Assembly (NCBI GenBank): GCA_037141255.1
Contig: JBAXCX010000155.1
Coordinates: forward strand, 1-5,674
DNA from: IMCC26207 sp037141255
Lineage (GTDB): Bacteria; Actinomycetota; Acidimicrobiia; Acidimicrobiales; Microtrichaceae
Direction of reading: 5' to 3'
Length of the DNA stretch: 5,674 nucleotides
The notes under the pieces are model-generated. The model saw nothing but the letters and a program-made list of their open reading frames with translations. It did no database searches and had not been told where the DNA came from. The position numbers were made by a program, and so were the translations under genes. Of the stretch, positions 1 to 5,586 are shown one piece after another (within the stretch, counting starts at the first letter, position 1; the number at the start of each line of letters is the position of its first letter).

Positions 1-299
1 TAGCGCGTACCCGGATAGAAGGGGCATTCATCCCCACACCCCATAGTAATGACCACATCCGAAGCTTCTACGGCGGCATCTTCAAGTCGTTTCGGAGTCG
101 CTCCCGAACTCAGCAAGTCGATATCAAGTTCGGCCATGGCTTCGATCACTGCCGGATTGATCGAGTCGGCGGGAGCAGTACCCGCTGAGCGAACCACGAC
201 CCCAGATCCACCAACCTGTGCAAGAAACGCAGCCGCCATTTGTGACCGGCCAGCGTTATGGATGCACACAAACAAGACTTCGGGCAGTTTTTCAGACAT
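1..299 (-). CDS. arsC: Arsenate reductase ArsC, LMW protein-tyrosine-phosphatase fold (3' end cut off by window)
   Basis: Cytoplasmic enzyme expected to reduce arsenate to arsenite. The 99 visible residues cover most of a protein that usually has about 130-140. Near the N-terminus is the phosphatase-type P-loop C12-I-H-N-A-G-R18-S, the oxyanion site with nucleophile Cys12 and Arg18, followed by QMAAA as in actinobacterial ArsC proteins. Near the cut end is TMGCGDECP (residues 86-93), giving Cys88, Asp90 and Cys92 as candidate redox and acid residues. The presence of three cysteines leaves open whether thioredoxin or mycothiol/mycoredoxin is the reductant. The start ATG (299-297) has an AAGGA ribosome site 7 bases upstream and overlaps the end of the aquaporin gene by 8 bases (ATGTCTGA), so the two are probably co-translated. 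It is the third gene of the ars operon. The family call is secure; the reductant is not. Confidence 0.93.
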   Translation of the reverse strand, partial: MSEKLPEVLFVCIHNAGRSQMAAAFLAQVGGSGVVVRSAGTAPADSINPAVIEAMAELDIDLLSSGATPKRLEDAAVEASDVVITMGCGDECPFYPGTR

Positions 300-1050
300 C
301 GGAAGATCCTTCGACGGGTGCCGCAGCATGGGGGTAGAAAAGACGGATTAGCCCGAAGGCAATCACGGTTCCAATAAGTTGCATCAGAATGAACATCGGC
401 GCTGAGGACGGTGCGATACCAGCAAAGGTGTCGGAGAGCATGCGGGCGATCGTGACTGCGGGATTAGCAAAACTCGTGGACGAGGTGAACCAGTACGCAC
501 CAGCGATCCACGCACCAACGGCAAAGGGCACTACCGAGGCACGTCCGGTTCGCACACAGCCTTGAATCACTAACAACAGCCCGACCGTAGCGATCACTTC
601 AGAAAGCCAGATACCGCCGCCTGATCTGATATGTGTCGAGACCTCTACTGCTGGCAGCGAAAACATCAAATTGGCGAGTACTGCTCCGCAGCATCCTCCA
701 AAGATCTGTGCAATGACATACAACACGGTGTCGTTAGTAGAGGTGGATCCCAAAAAGCGATCCGTCAGGGTCACAACCGGGTTGAAATGTGCTCCCGAGA
801 CGGCACCGAACATCAGGATCAGCCCGATCAGCGCTGCCCCGGTAGCCGCAGCATTTTCTAACAACTGCAGACCAACATCGCTAGACAAATTCGTGGCCAT
901 GATGCCCGAGCCAATCACTGCAATGATTAGCAGCGCTGTGCCAAGTGCCTCGGCCGCCAAACGGCGAACCAAGTCCAGGCCGAGCGTTCCGGTGCCTGTT
1001 TCGGGCAGTACTGCTAGCTGAGCATCATCTGGGGGCATCTCTGTACTCAT
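292..1050 (-). CDS. aqpS: Aquaporin/MIP-family channel of the ars operon (AqpS-like, probable arsenite channel)
   Basis: Integral membrane channel of 252 residues, close to the usual 230-280 for the major intrinsic protein family. The first helix carries AAEALGT (32-38), the conserved family start. The first half-helix loop reads GAHFNPVVT (87-94), so the first NPA box is NPV. The second reads FANPAVTIAR (194-203), an intact NPA. In ordinary aquaporins and GlpF an Arg follows the second NPA and forms the selectivity filter; here that position is Val199. Six hydrophobic segments fit the family. In S. meliloti, AqpS in an arsR-aqpS-arsC operon lets arsenite made by ArsC leave the cell, and this gene sits between an ArsR-ArsC fusion and arsC. 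It overlaps the upstream gene by ATGA (1050-1047) and the downstream arsC by 8 bases. A second in-frame ATG at codon 5 (1038-1036) is possible; the first is preferred for its coupling to the upstream stop. Arsenite as substrate is inferred from context. Confidence 0.9.
   Translation of the reverse strand: MSTEMPPDDAQLAVLPETGTGTLGLDLVRRLAAEALGTALLIIAVIGSGIMATNLSSDVGLQLLENAAATGAALIGLILMFGAVSGAHFNPVVTLTDRFLGSTSTNDTVLYVIAQIFGGCCGAVLANLMFSLPAVEVSTHIRSGGGIWLSEVIATVGLLLVIQGCVRTGRASVVPFAVGAWIAGAYWFTSSTSFANPAVTIARMLSDTFAGIAPSSAPMFILMQLIGTVIAFGLIRLFYPHAAAPVEGSSDV
307..311 (-). promoter_or_regulatory. Ribosome binding site of arsC
   Basis: AAGGA on the minus strand, 7 bases before the ATG at 299-297. 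It lies inside the end of the aquaporin coding region and supports the chosen arsC start. Confidence 0.7.
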
Positions 1051-1748
1051 GCGGCCGAACCACCAGACTCAACTAGTGCCGACACGCGTCGAGTCAACTC
1101 ATCGAGCGTGGAGTCAAAGGCACGGGCCGTGCCGAGTTTCACAGGATCGGGCACCGACCAATGCAACCAACTGCCGGCTCGCAGAGGTTGCACCTGATCA
1201 GCAAGTTCTTCATGAGCTAGTTCTTCATGAACGACATCACAGACGGTGATGACAAGCGTTGGACTCATGTTGATCTGACCAAGTCCTTTGGGAGCGCTGC
1301 CCACAAGTTGTAGTCCCCTGCGTTTTGCAGCGGTTACTGCTCGGCGATCAATTCGCTCAGCAGGTTCAGTTCCAGCAGATTCCGCTGCGCAACCTGAGAT
1401 GTCTTCCCAGAGAGCCGCCGCTAGTTGGCTTCGAGCAGAGTTTCTGGTGCACAAGAACAGCGTTGGTCCAATCGGTACGCATTTTGTGGGAGCCAAGCCG
1501 CCGAGTGCCTCTGAGTTGAGGTGGATATAGCGTCGTCGGGCATCCCCGGCCGAAGTCGAGCGGTAAATCAGACCCACCTCTTCAAGAACATCAAGATGAT
1601 GGGCCAACAGGTTTGAGGGCAAGCCGAACGCTGAGCGAAGTTCTACTGGCGAGCAGTCAGAGACAGTCAGTTCGTCAACAATGGCTAAGCGAACAGGATC
1701 ACCGAGTGCGGCATGGCGGGCCGAGCGCAGATCATCCGGGATACTCAT
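1047..1748 (-). CDS. ArsR-type HTH repressor fused to an ArsC/LMW-phosphatase domain
   Basis: A 233-residue two-domain protein. Residues about 8-85 form an ArsR/SmtB winged helix: ALGDPVRLAIVDEL, then the recognition region SPVELRSAFGLPSNLLAHHL (33-52) and a basic wing with RRR (71-73). Residues about 94-225 are a low-molecular-weight phosphatase/arsenate reductase domain with P-loop C100-T-R-N-S-A-R106-S, then ESAGTEPAERIDRRAV, and VCDVV with C170 and D171. It probably represses the ars operon and binds arsenate or arsenite through one or both domains. The classical CxC arsenite site of E. coli ArsR is absent; the only cysteines are 32, 90, 100, 120 and 170. The reductase half also lacks the second cysteine of the GCGDEC motif seen in the stand-alone ArsC, so it may bind rather than turn over arsenate. 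An in-frame 15-base duplication gives HEELAHEELA (174-183). The gene has its own promoter, no visible Shine-Dalgarno site and is probably translated from a leaderless mRNA. It overlaps the next gene by ATGA. Confidence 0.9.
   Translation of the reverse strand: MSIPDDLRSARHAALGDPVRLAIVDELTVSDCSPVELRSAFGLPSNLLAHHLDVLEEVGLIYRSTSAGDARRRYIHLNSEALGGLAPTKCVPIGPTLFLCTRNSARSQLAAALWEDISGCAAESAGTEPAERIDRRAVTAAKRRGLQLVGSAPKGLGQINMSPTLVITVCDVVHEELAHEELADQVQPLRAGSWLHWSVPDPVKLGTARAFDSTLDELTRRVSALVESGGSAA
1204..1233. repeat. 15-base in-frame tandem duplication
   Basis: AGTTCTTCATGA occurs at 1204-1215 and again at 1219-1230, a period of 15 bases with two copies. It is inside the ArsR-ArsC fusion gene and produces the repeated HEELA HEELA segment. 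It adds five residues just after the VCD loop of the phosphatase-like domain and keeps the reading frame. Confidence 0.85.
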
Positions 1749-1749
1749 C

Positions 1750-1771
1750 TAACTAGTATGTAGCTCAGTTA
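1750..1771. promoter_or_regulatory. Candidate ArsR operator (imperfect dyad)
   Basis: TAACT (1750-1754) and AGTTA (1767-1771) are inverted arms separated by 12 bases. They cover the -10 box and the spacer just upstream of the arsR start. Position and overall length (22 bases) suit autorepression by an ArsR-family dimer. Only 6 of 11 half-site positions pair, so the dyad could be chance; the call rests mostly on location. Confidence 0.35.
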
Positions 1772-1783
1772 TTTATGAGTCAA
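1755..1783 (-). promoter_or_regulatory. Sigma-70-type promoter of the ars operon, likely leaderless
   Basis: On the minus strand a -35 box TTGACT (1783-1778) is followed after exactly 17 bases by CATACT (1760-1755) as the -10 box. Only six bases separate the -10 from the ATG of the ArsR-ArsC gene, so transcription should begin at or next to the start codon. The 31-base gap holds no Shine-Dalgarno sequence, which agrees with a leaderless transcript, a common arrangement in actinobacteria. The -35 box overlaps the TGA stop (1782-1780) of the glycosyltransferase gene. Confidence 0.65.
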
Positions 1784-3312
1784 CTTTGATTGAGTGACTT
1801 TTCCTCTGCCTCAGGTGTTGCTGGAGCCTCCCGAGTCGGCGGTTTGGCCCAAGCGGCATCTCCGCGGCCTTCGCCCTGATCCAGCGTCAGGCCATGGTGG
1901 GTCTTTTCCCAATGTGAGGGATCCGTAACGAGTTGGATCATGGCGCGCAGAGCGGCGACTGCCATGAGTATCCAGTACAAGGGCGAGAGCAGTGCAGAGA
2001 CCAACAACTCCGGCCGGCGGACTGCACGCAAGGTCAGAATCGACAGGTAGATAATCACCACATTGCCGAAGAACCACGAGAAGATTGCAAGGTAGTAGAG
2101 CGCTCCTGGGAAAAGCGCCTGAATAAATGAGGCCTTGGTCACAAACCACATCAGGGTCATGGCCCAGAACCACAGATTCAAAACCGCCAGAACTGGCGTG
2201 CTTCCCACAAATAAGCAGAAGTGCCCAAACCCAGCCCAACCCAAGTCGCGCACCATGCCGCGGGGGTCTCGCATGCCTACCAACCAGGTCTGCAAATATC
2301 CCTTGTACCAACGACTGCGTTGCTTGACCCAGTTAACGACATCAACATTTGGCTCTTCCATCGTCGAAGAATCCAGAACCCCAACGCGCCAGCCTTTTCG
2401 TTGCAGGCGAATTCCCAGATCACAATCCTCGGTCACGTTAAAGGCGTCCCAACAACCCACTTCCTCAAGTGCTTCACGACGGAAGTGATTTGACGTGCCA
2501 CCAAGAGGGATGGGTGACTTGGTCGAAGCGAGCCCCGGCAAGTACAAGTTGAACCAAGTCAGGTACTCCGCCGTGAACCAGCGAGTCAGCAGGTTGGTGG
2601 TTCCCCCGTAGAACGAGAGTTTGCCTTGCAGGCATCCCACGTCATCGGCGCCGCGACTGAACGCAACCACGGCCCGGCGCAGTTGTAGTGGGTCAGGATG
2701 ATCCTCTGCATCGTAGATAGTCACCAGAGAACCTCGCGCAAAGTACAGGCCAAAGTTCAGCGCTCTGGGCTTAGTCTGAGGCTCCCCTGCCGGTAACAGC
2801 AACACCTCAACGGGAAGGTCAGTCTCAATGGCACGAGCGGCCGCAATAGTCTCAGCGTCTCCCATCTCGAGCAGTAGCTTTACGTCGATTCGGTCCCGCG
2901 GGTATTCAATCCGATTCAAGGCGGCCACCAAGTCGGGAAGCACCTGCGGTTCGCCGTATGCGGGTACCAGCAGGGTATAGATCGGGAGTTCTTCATCGGG
3001 AACTGCCCGTGCATCCTCATCCGCTACCTGAATCGAAGAGTCATCTCCCAAGCCGATTCGAACCAGATAAATCCGATGACCCAGAGTAATCAGATACACC
3101 AAAGTGGCAGCAGTGGTCAGAACAATGAGGGTTCCAAGTGGGGCAAGAATCAGGCACAACACAACAGTTACTGCCATGCAGATCAGGCCAATTTTCTGAC
3201 CCCGGTTGACCTGTGAGGCAGCGGTCATTCCTGGGTTCTTTGCCTCGACCCAACCTAAGGACTCAGCAAGAACCTCTTCGGCAAGGTCCTCTGGTATTTC
3301 ACGAATCTTCAT
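1780..3312 (-). CDS. Membrane family-2 glycosyltransferase, cellulose-synthase-like (exosortase-associated)
   Basis: A 510-residue inner-membrane glycosyltransferase. After a short acidic N-terminal segment there are two transmembrane helices (about 41-78). The cytosolic GT-A domain (about 108-345) follows, with LLVPAYGEP (114-122), the nucleotide-sugar/metal site Asp201-Ala-Glu-Asp204, the catalytic-base motif Thr294-Glu-Asp296, and Gln331-Arg-Ser-Arg-Trp335. Four or five further membrane helices (about 363-462) follow, and WEKTHHG (468-474) near the end is typical of this group. The QxxRW motif is the hallmark of processive enzymes that polymerise and export a glycan, so it may build a surface polysaccharide; the sugar cannot be read from the sequence. 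No PilZ domain is present, so there is no sign of direct c-di-GMP control. The tail (about 475-510) is charged and Pro/Glu-rich. The start has GGAG 8 bases upstream and overlaps the exosortase stop as ATGA (3312-3309), tying the two together. Its TGA overlaps the ars promoter. Confidence 0.9.
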   Translation of the reverse strand: MKIREIPEDLAEEVLAESLGWVEAKNPGMTAASQVNRGQKIGLICMAVTVVLCLILAPLGTLIVLTTAATLVYLITLGHRIYLVRIGLGDDSSIQVADEDARAVPDEELPIYTLLVPAYGEPQVLPDLVAALNRIEYPRDRIDVKLLLEMGDAETIAAARAIETDLPVEVLLLPAGEPQTKPRALNFGLYFARGSLVTIYDAEDHPDPLQLRRAVVAFSRGADDVGCLQGKLSFYGGTTNLLTRWFTAEYLTWFNLYLPGLASTKSPIPLGGTSNHFRREALEEVGCWDAFNVTEDCDLGIRLQRKGWRVGVLDSSTMEEPNVDVVNWVKQRSRWYKGYLQTWLVGMRDPRGMVRDLGWAGFGHFCLFVGSTPVLAVLNLWFWAMTLMWFVTKASFIQALFPGALYYLAIFSWFFGNVVIIYLSILTLRAVRRPELLVSALLSPLYWILMAVAALRAMIQLVTDPSHWEKTHHGLTLDQGEGRGDAAWAKPPTREAPATPEAEEKSLNQS

Positions 3313-5036
3313 CCGCCAAACTCCACTGGCTCAGGCATTCGCGCCGATCGATCAGCCGAAGACTGAATCACTGTGCGTGCGAACTGTACGAGGAACGTCC
3401 GAAGTTCGTCCTGTCGTGCCGTCACATCACCACTTTGCGCACCACGCACTGCTTCATCGGCACGGATCCCAACTTGCCGGGCAATGGAGTCCTCAAGCGG
3501 TGGACTAGCTACACGGGCAGACTTGCTGTCATTGAGCAGCAAGACCACTCGTTCGTAGCGAAGGCCGTTGCCTTCACGAACTGCCCACAGCCAGTACACC
3601 GTGGTCCAAGCAAGGCCATCGGGATCGGCCCAATTCAACACTGTTCCCACCACGCCATTACCCAGGTCGACTCGTTTCACACCCTCGGTGCTGTAGCCGT
3701 GGAATCGGTAGCAGGCCTCAATCCCAAAATCACTAAACGCCTGAAGCTTGCCCGTGTTGATCACGTCGGCCAACACGGGAACCTCACTCCCTAATTGACT
3801 CGTACCGAGCGGCGAATACTGATATCGGACCCAGCTTGAATCCTCCCCAAAGAACCGCTTGCCGTTTTCGAAACTTCCTACGCGTTCGCCATTGAACCCA
3901 TCTGGTTTCAACGAGACCTGCGAGAACTTCCCTACACGCGGATTACCGACAGAAGACGAGATTGGGTCATAGGCCGTCAGGTTGTGGTTGAACACCGACC
4001 CCAACAGCGCGATCACCACAATTCCCAACATGGCACGTCCAACAGTCGGAACAGCTGCAAGCACTGCTCGTGTCCGCGAAGGCCCACTGAATACAGGAAG
4101 GGACAGACCAAACCTTTGGGCCTGTAACACCATGATGAGCACCGCAATGTTGAAGGTGAACAGTCCAGCAACAGGGTGCAATATATCGATGGAAGCTTTT
4201 TCACCGAAGAGTTTTCCAACTGCCAAGATCGCAACAATTCGAATCACGTTGAACACCCACACAAGCGCAGTTCCAGCAACTAGCCAGCTGAACTTTGCTG
4301 ACTTCGTTCCCCGAGCAACGAGTGTGAATGCAGAGGCAACTAACAAGAACCCCAACAAGCCGTTCGCACCCGAACAGGCAGACGCAACTTGAACCAGAAA
4401 GCTCCCCTGCGCACCACCGTGTGCCACCTGAAAGGTGATCCCGTCCCCTGCCGCCACCGTAGCTACGGGGATCACGCCCACGACCATGCGCACTGCGCCA
4501 GCAGTCAGGCCAGTCAGCGGCTCAAGGCCCAAGGTAACAAGTCCGCGAATAGGTATCGGCCAGGCCAGAAACAAAAAGAGAACTGCAGCCTTTGTACGCC
4601 ACAGCATTCGAACCCCAAAAGCAAGCGCCACCACACCCGCCACAAATAGCGGCATTGTGAGCAGATCAATTCGGTACAGCCAGTACATCGTCGAGAGACG
4701 TGCCGGCAACAACACGAGAGAGGCAAACGCAGCAAGCACAAGGGGAACGCCGACTATGCGATCAATATGACGATCATGAATATTCGGCTCGTTGATGCTT
4801 GGCCTTGCCAGCGCGTAACCCAACACGGCCGCAATGATGGGGACAAGGCCCAAATATGCCAACGGAGTATCTACCGTGAGACCCCTCATCAGGGTCCAGA
4901 GCGAGGTGTGATAACACAGCAGGACAGCGAAAAGCGCTAGAGCTGTGCGGCCTGCCACCTTGCGGGTACCTTCGGACCAGCGGGGTTCTTGTTCAGCCTT
5001 CTCAATTGGATCAGCTGGTGGCGGATTTAGCAGCAT
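3309..5036 (-). CDS. Exosortase/archaeosortase-family transpeptidase with EpsI-like C-terminal domain
   Basis: A 575-residue polytopic membrane protein. Residues about 29-348 contain roughly nine or ten hydrophobic helices and all three landmarks of the exosortase active site: ASACSGANGLLGF with Cys221, FNVIRIVAI with Arg266, and LHPVAGLF with His287. Exosortases are thought to cut C-terminal sorting signals (for example PEP-CTERM) on the outer face of the membrane and pass the protein to another acceptor, usually in strains that make exopolysaccharide. Typical exosortases have about 280-320 residues; here a last helix (about 330-348) is followed by some 225 soluble residues. This tail, with ACYRFHG (441-447) and an aromatic stretch TTVYWLWAV (478-486), resembles EpsI-type exosortase-associated domains, which in many bacteria are separate or fused. 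The upstream neighbour, 43 bases away, has a C-terminal signal-like tail and is the natural substrate candidate. The ATG at 5036-5034 has only a weak GAG site, but an in-frame TAA upstream excludes a longer N-terminus. The stop overlaps the glycosyltransferase start. The specific subfamily is not determined. Confidence 0.88.
   Translation of the reverse strand: MLLNPPPADPIEKAEQEPRWSEGTRKVAGRTALALFAVLLCYHTSLWTLMRGLTVDTPLAYLGLVPIIAAVLGYALARPSINEPNIHDRHIDRIVGVPLVLAAFASLVLLPARLSTMYWLYRIDLLTMPLFVAGVVALAFGVRMLWRTKAAVLFLFLAWPIPIRGLVTLGLEPLTGLTAGAVRMVVGVIPVATVAAGDGITFQVAHGGAQGSFLVQVASACSGANGLLGFLLVASAFTLVARGTKSAKFSWLVAGTALVWVFNVIRIVAILAVGKLFGEKASIDILHPVAGLFTFNIAVLIMVLQAQRFGLSLPVFSGPSRTRAVLAAVPTVGRAMLGIVVIALLGSVFNHNLTAYDPISSSVGNPRVGKFSQVSLKPDGFNGERVGSFENGKRFFGEDSSWVRYQYSPLGTSQLGSEVPVLADVINTGKLQAFSDFGIEACYRFHGYSTEGVKRVDLGNGVVGTVLNWADPDGLAWTTVYWLWAVREGNGLRYERVVLLLNDSKSARVASPPLEDSIARQVGIRADEAVRGAQSGDVTARQDELRTFLVQFARTVIQSSADRSARMPEPVEFGG
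3321..3324 (-). promoter_or_regulatory. Ribosome binding site of the glycosyltransferase gene
   Basis: GGAG on the minus strand, 8 bases before the ATG at 3312-3310, located in the last codons of the exosortase gene. It supports this start and allows initiation independent of termination-reinitiation. Confidence 0.65.
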
Positions 5037-5079
5037 GGCAGGACTCGTTCTTCTTTATCTTGATTGCAGACGAAAACCA
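5037..5079. other. Intergenic gap between the small protein gene and the exosortase gene
   Basis: This 43-base gap is the only real spacer inside the exosortase module. On the minus strand it contains a purine-rich run (AAGATAAAGAAGAACGAG) before the exosortase start. I see no good promoter, no hairpin terminator and only a weak GAG ribosome site, so read-through from the upstream gene is likely and exosortase translation may be low. Confidence 0.5.
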
Positions 5080-5586
5080 TTATTTGCTGGCCTGACTAGC
5101 CGACTGGTTCTGCCGGCGGCGCAGCACAAAGAACAGCCCAACCCCGAGCATGACGAGCGCGGAGAGCGGAAGCAGCAAAGCTAAGGGTGTCTCGCTCACT
5201 GCAGCCTGGGGCCCGGTCTGATCTTCTGGCACTGTGGTTGTGGGAGCCGGGTTCTCGACGGACACGCCCTCCACCTGCGACGGAACTGCACCGCCCGAGG
5301 CAGAGGCAGAGCCAGTCGGCGTGCCTCGACTCGCTCCCGTGCGGCTCACGCTTGCTCCAGCTACCTCAACATCTGCTTGATCTGCCCCTGCCCCTGTTGC
5401 ATCTGCAGATAGGTCGGGCACGGTGCTTGGCACAGTGGCCGCCGGTGCGCCCACGGGTTCAGGCGGTGGTAGCGCATAGTTGGCCTGAGACTGGGCGTTC
5501 ACCATAAAGGCGAGCACAGCAATTGGCGGCACGAGTAGCAACAGCAGGCTGCGATCGCGTGGAATCTTTGCGAGGAGGGCCTTCAT
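5080..5586 (-). CDS. Small secreted membrane-anchored protein, candidate exosortase substrate
   Basis: A 168-residue protein that I do not recognise by name. The layout is clear. Residues 1-12 are basic (K, R), then a hydrophobic signal-type helix (about 13-30) ending near NAQSQANYA. A long disordered-looking segment (about 38-131) rich in Pro, Ala, Ser, Thr, Gly and Val follows, with no Cys or Trp. SETP (131-134) then precedes a hydrophobic helix (about 135-155), Arg156-Arg-Arg158 and a 10-residue polar tail. A short motif, a helix and an Arg cluster is the tripartite plan of PEP-CTERM and other sorting signals, and the adjacent gene encodes an exosortase. The motif is not PEP and not LPXTG. 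The Ser/Thr-rich linker could be glycosylated. The start has CGGAG 8 bases upstream and overlaps the previous gene as ATGA (5586-5583). It could instead be an ordinary double-pass membrane protein or wall-spanning spacer; substrate status is inference. Confidence 0.8.
   Translation of the reverse strand: MKALLAKIPRDRSLLLLLVPPIAVLAFMVNAQSQANYALPPPEPVGAPAATVPSTVPDLSADATGAGADQADVEVAGASVSRTGASRGTPTGSASASGGAVPSQVEGVSVENPAPTTTVPEDQTGPQAAVSETPLALLLPLSALVMLGVGLFFVLRRRQNQSASQASK

Noticed and set aside
49..1530. Several plus-strand open frames of 60-120 codons across the ars genes
   Set aside because: All are antisense to genes with clear family motifs; none has a convincing ribosome site or domain.
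1749..1779. A terminator between the glycosyltransferase gene and the ars operon
   Set aside because: The 31-base gap has no GC-rich hairpin or T-run; its only inverted repeat is short and sits where an operator would be expected.
1811..2311. A 166-codon minus-strand frame
   Set aside because: It is an alternative frame inside the glycosyltransferase gene, whose own frame carries TED, QxxRW and membrane helices.
3200..3312. A GspE/MshEN-like N-terminal domain on the glycosyltransferase
   Set aside because: Related enzymes can carry such a domain, but here only about 40 residues precede the first membrane helix, too few for it; at most a short remnant helix.
3213..3794. A 193-codon open frame on the plus strand
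   Set aside because: It lies antisense to the strongly supported glycosyltransferase start and exosortase C-terminus, has no recognisable domain, and its composition looks like a read of the opposite strand.
5080..5190. A classical sortase LPXTG signal in the small secreted protein
   Set aside because: No LPXTG or close variant precedes the C-terminal helix, and the neighbouring processing enzyme is of the exosortase type, not a class A-F sortase.
5280..5420. Possible tandem repeats in the small secreted protein gene
   Set aside because: Short runs such as GCAGAG and GCCCCT reflect Ala/Ser/Gly/Pro-rich coding sequence; I found no repeat unit that extends beyond two short copies.
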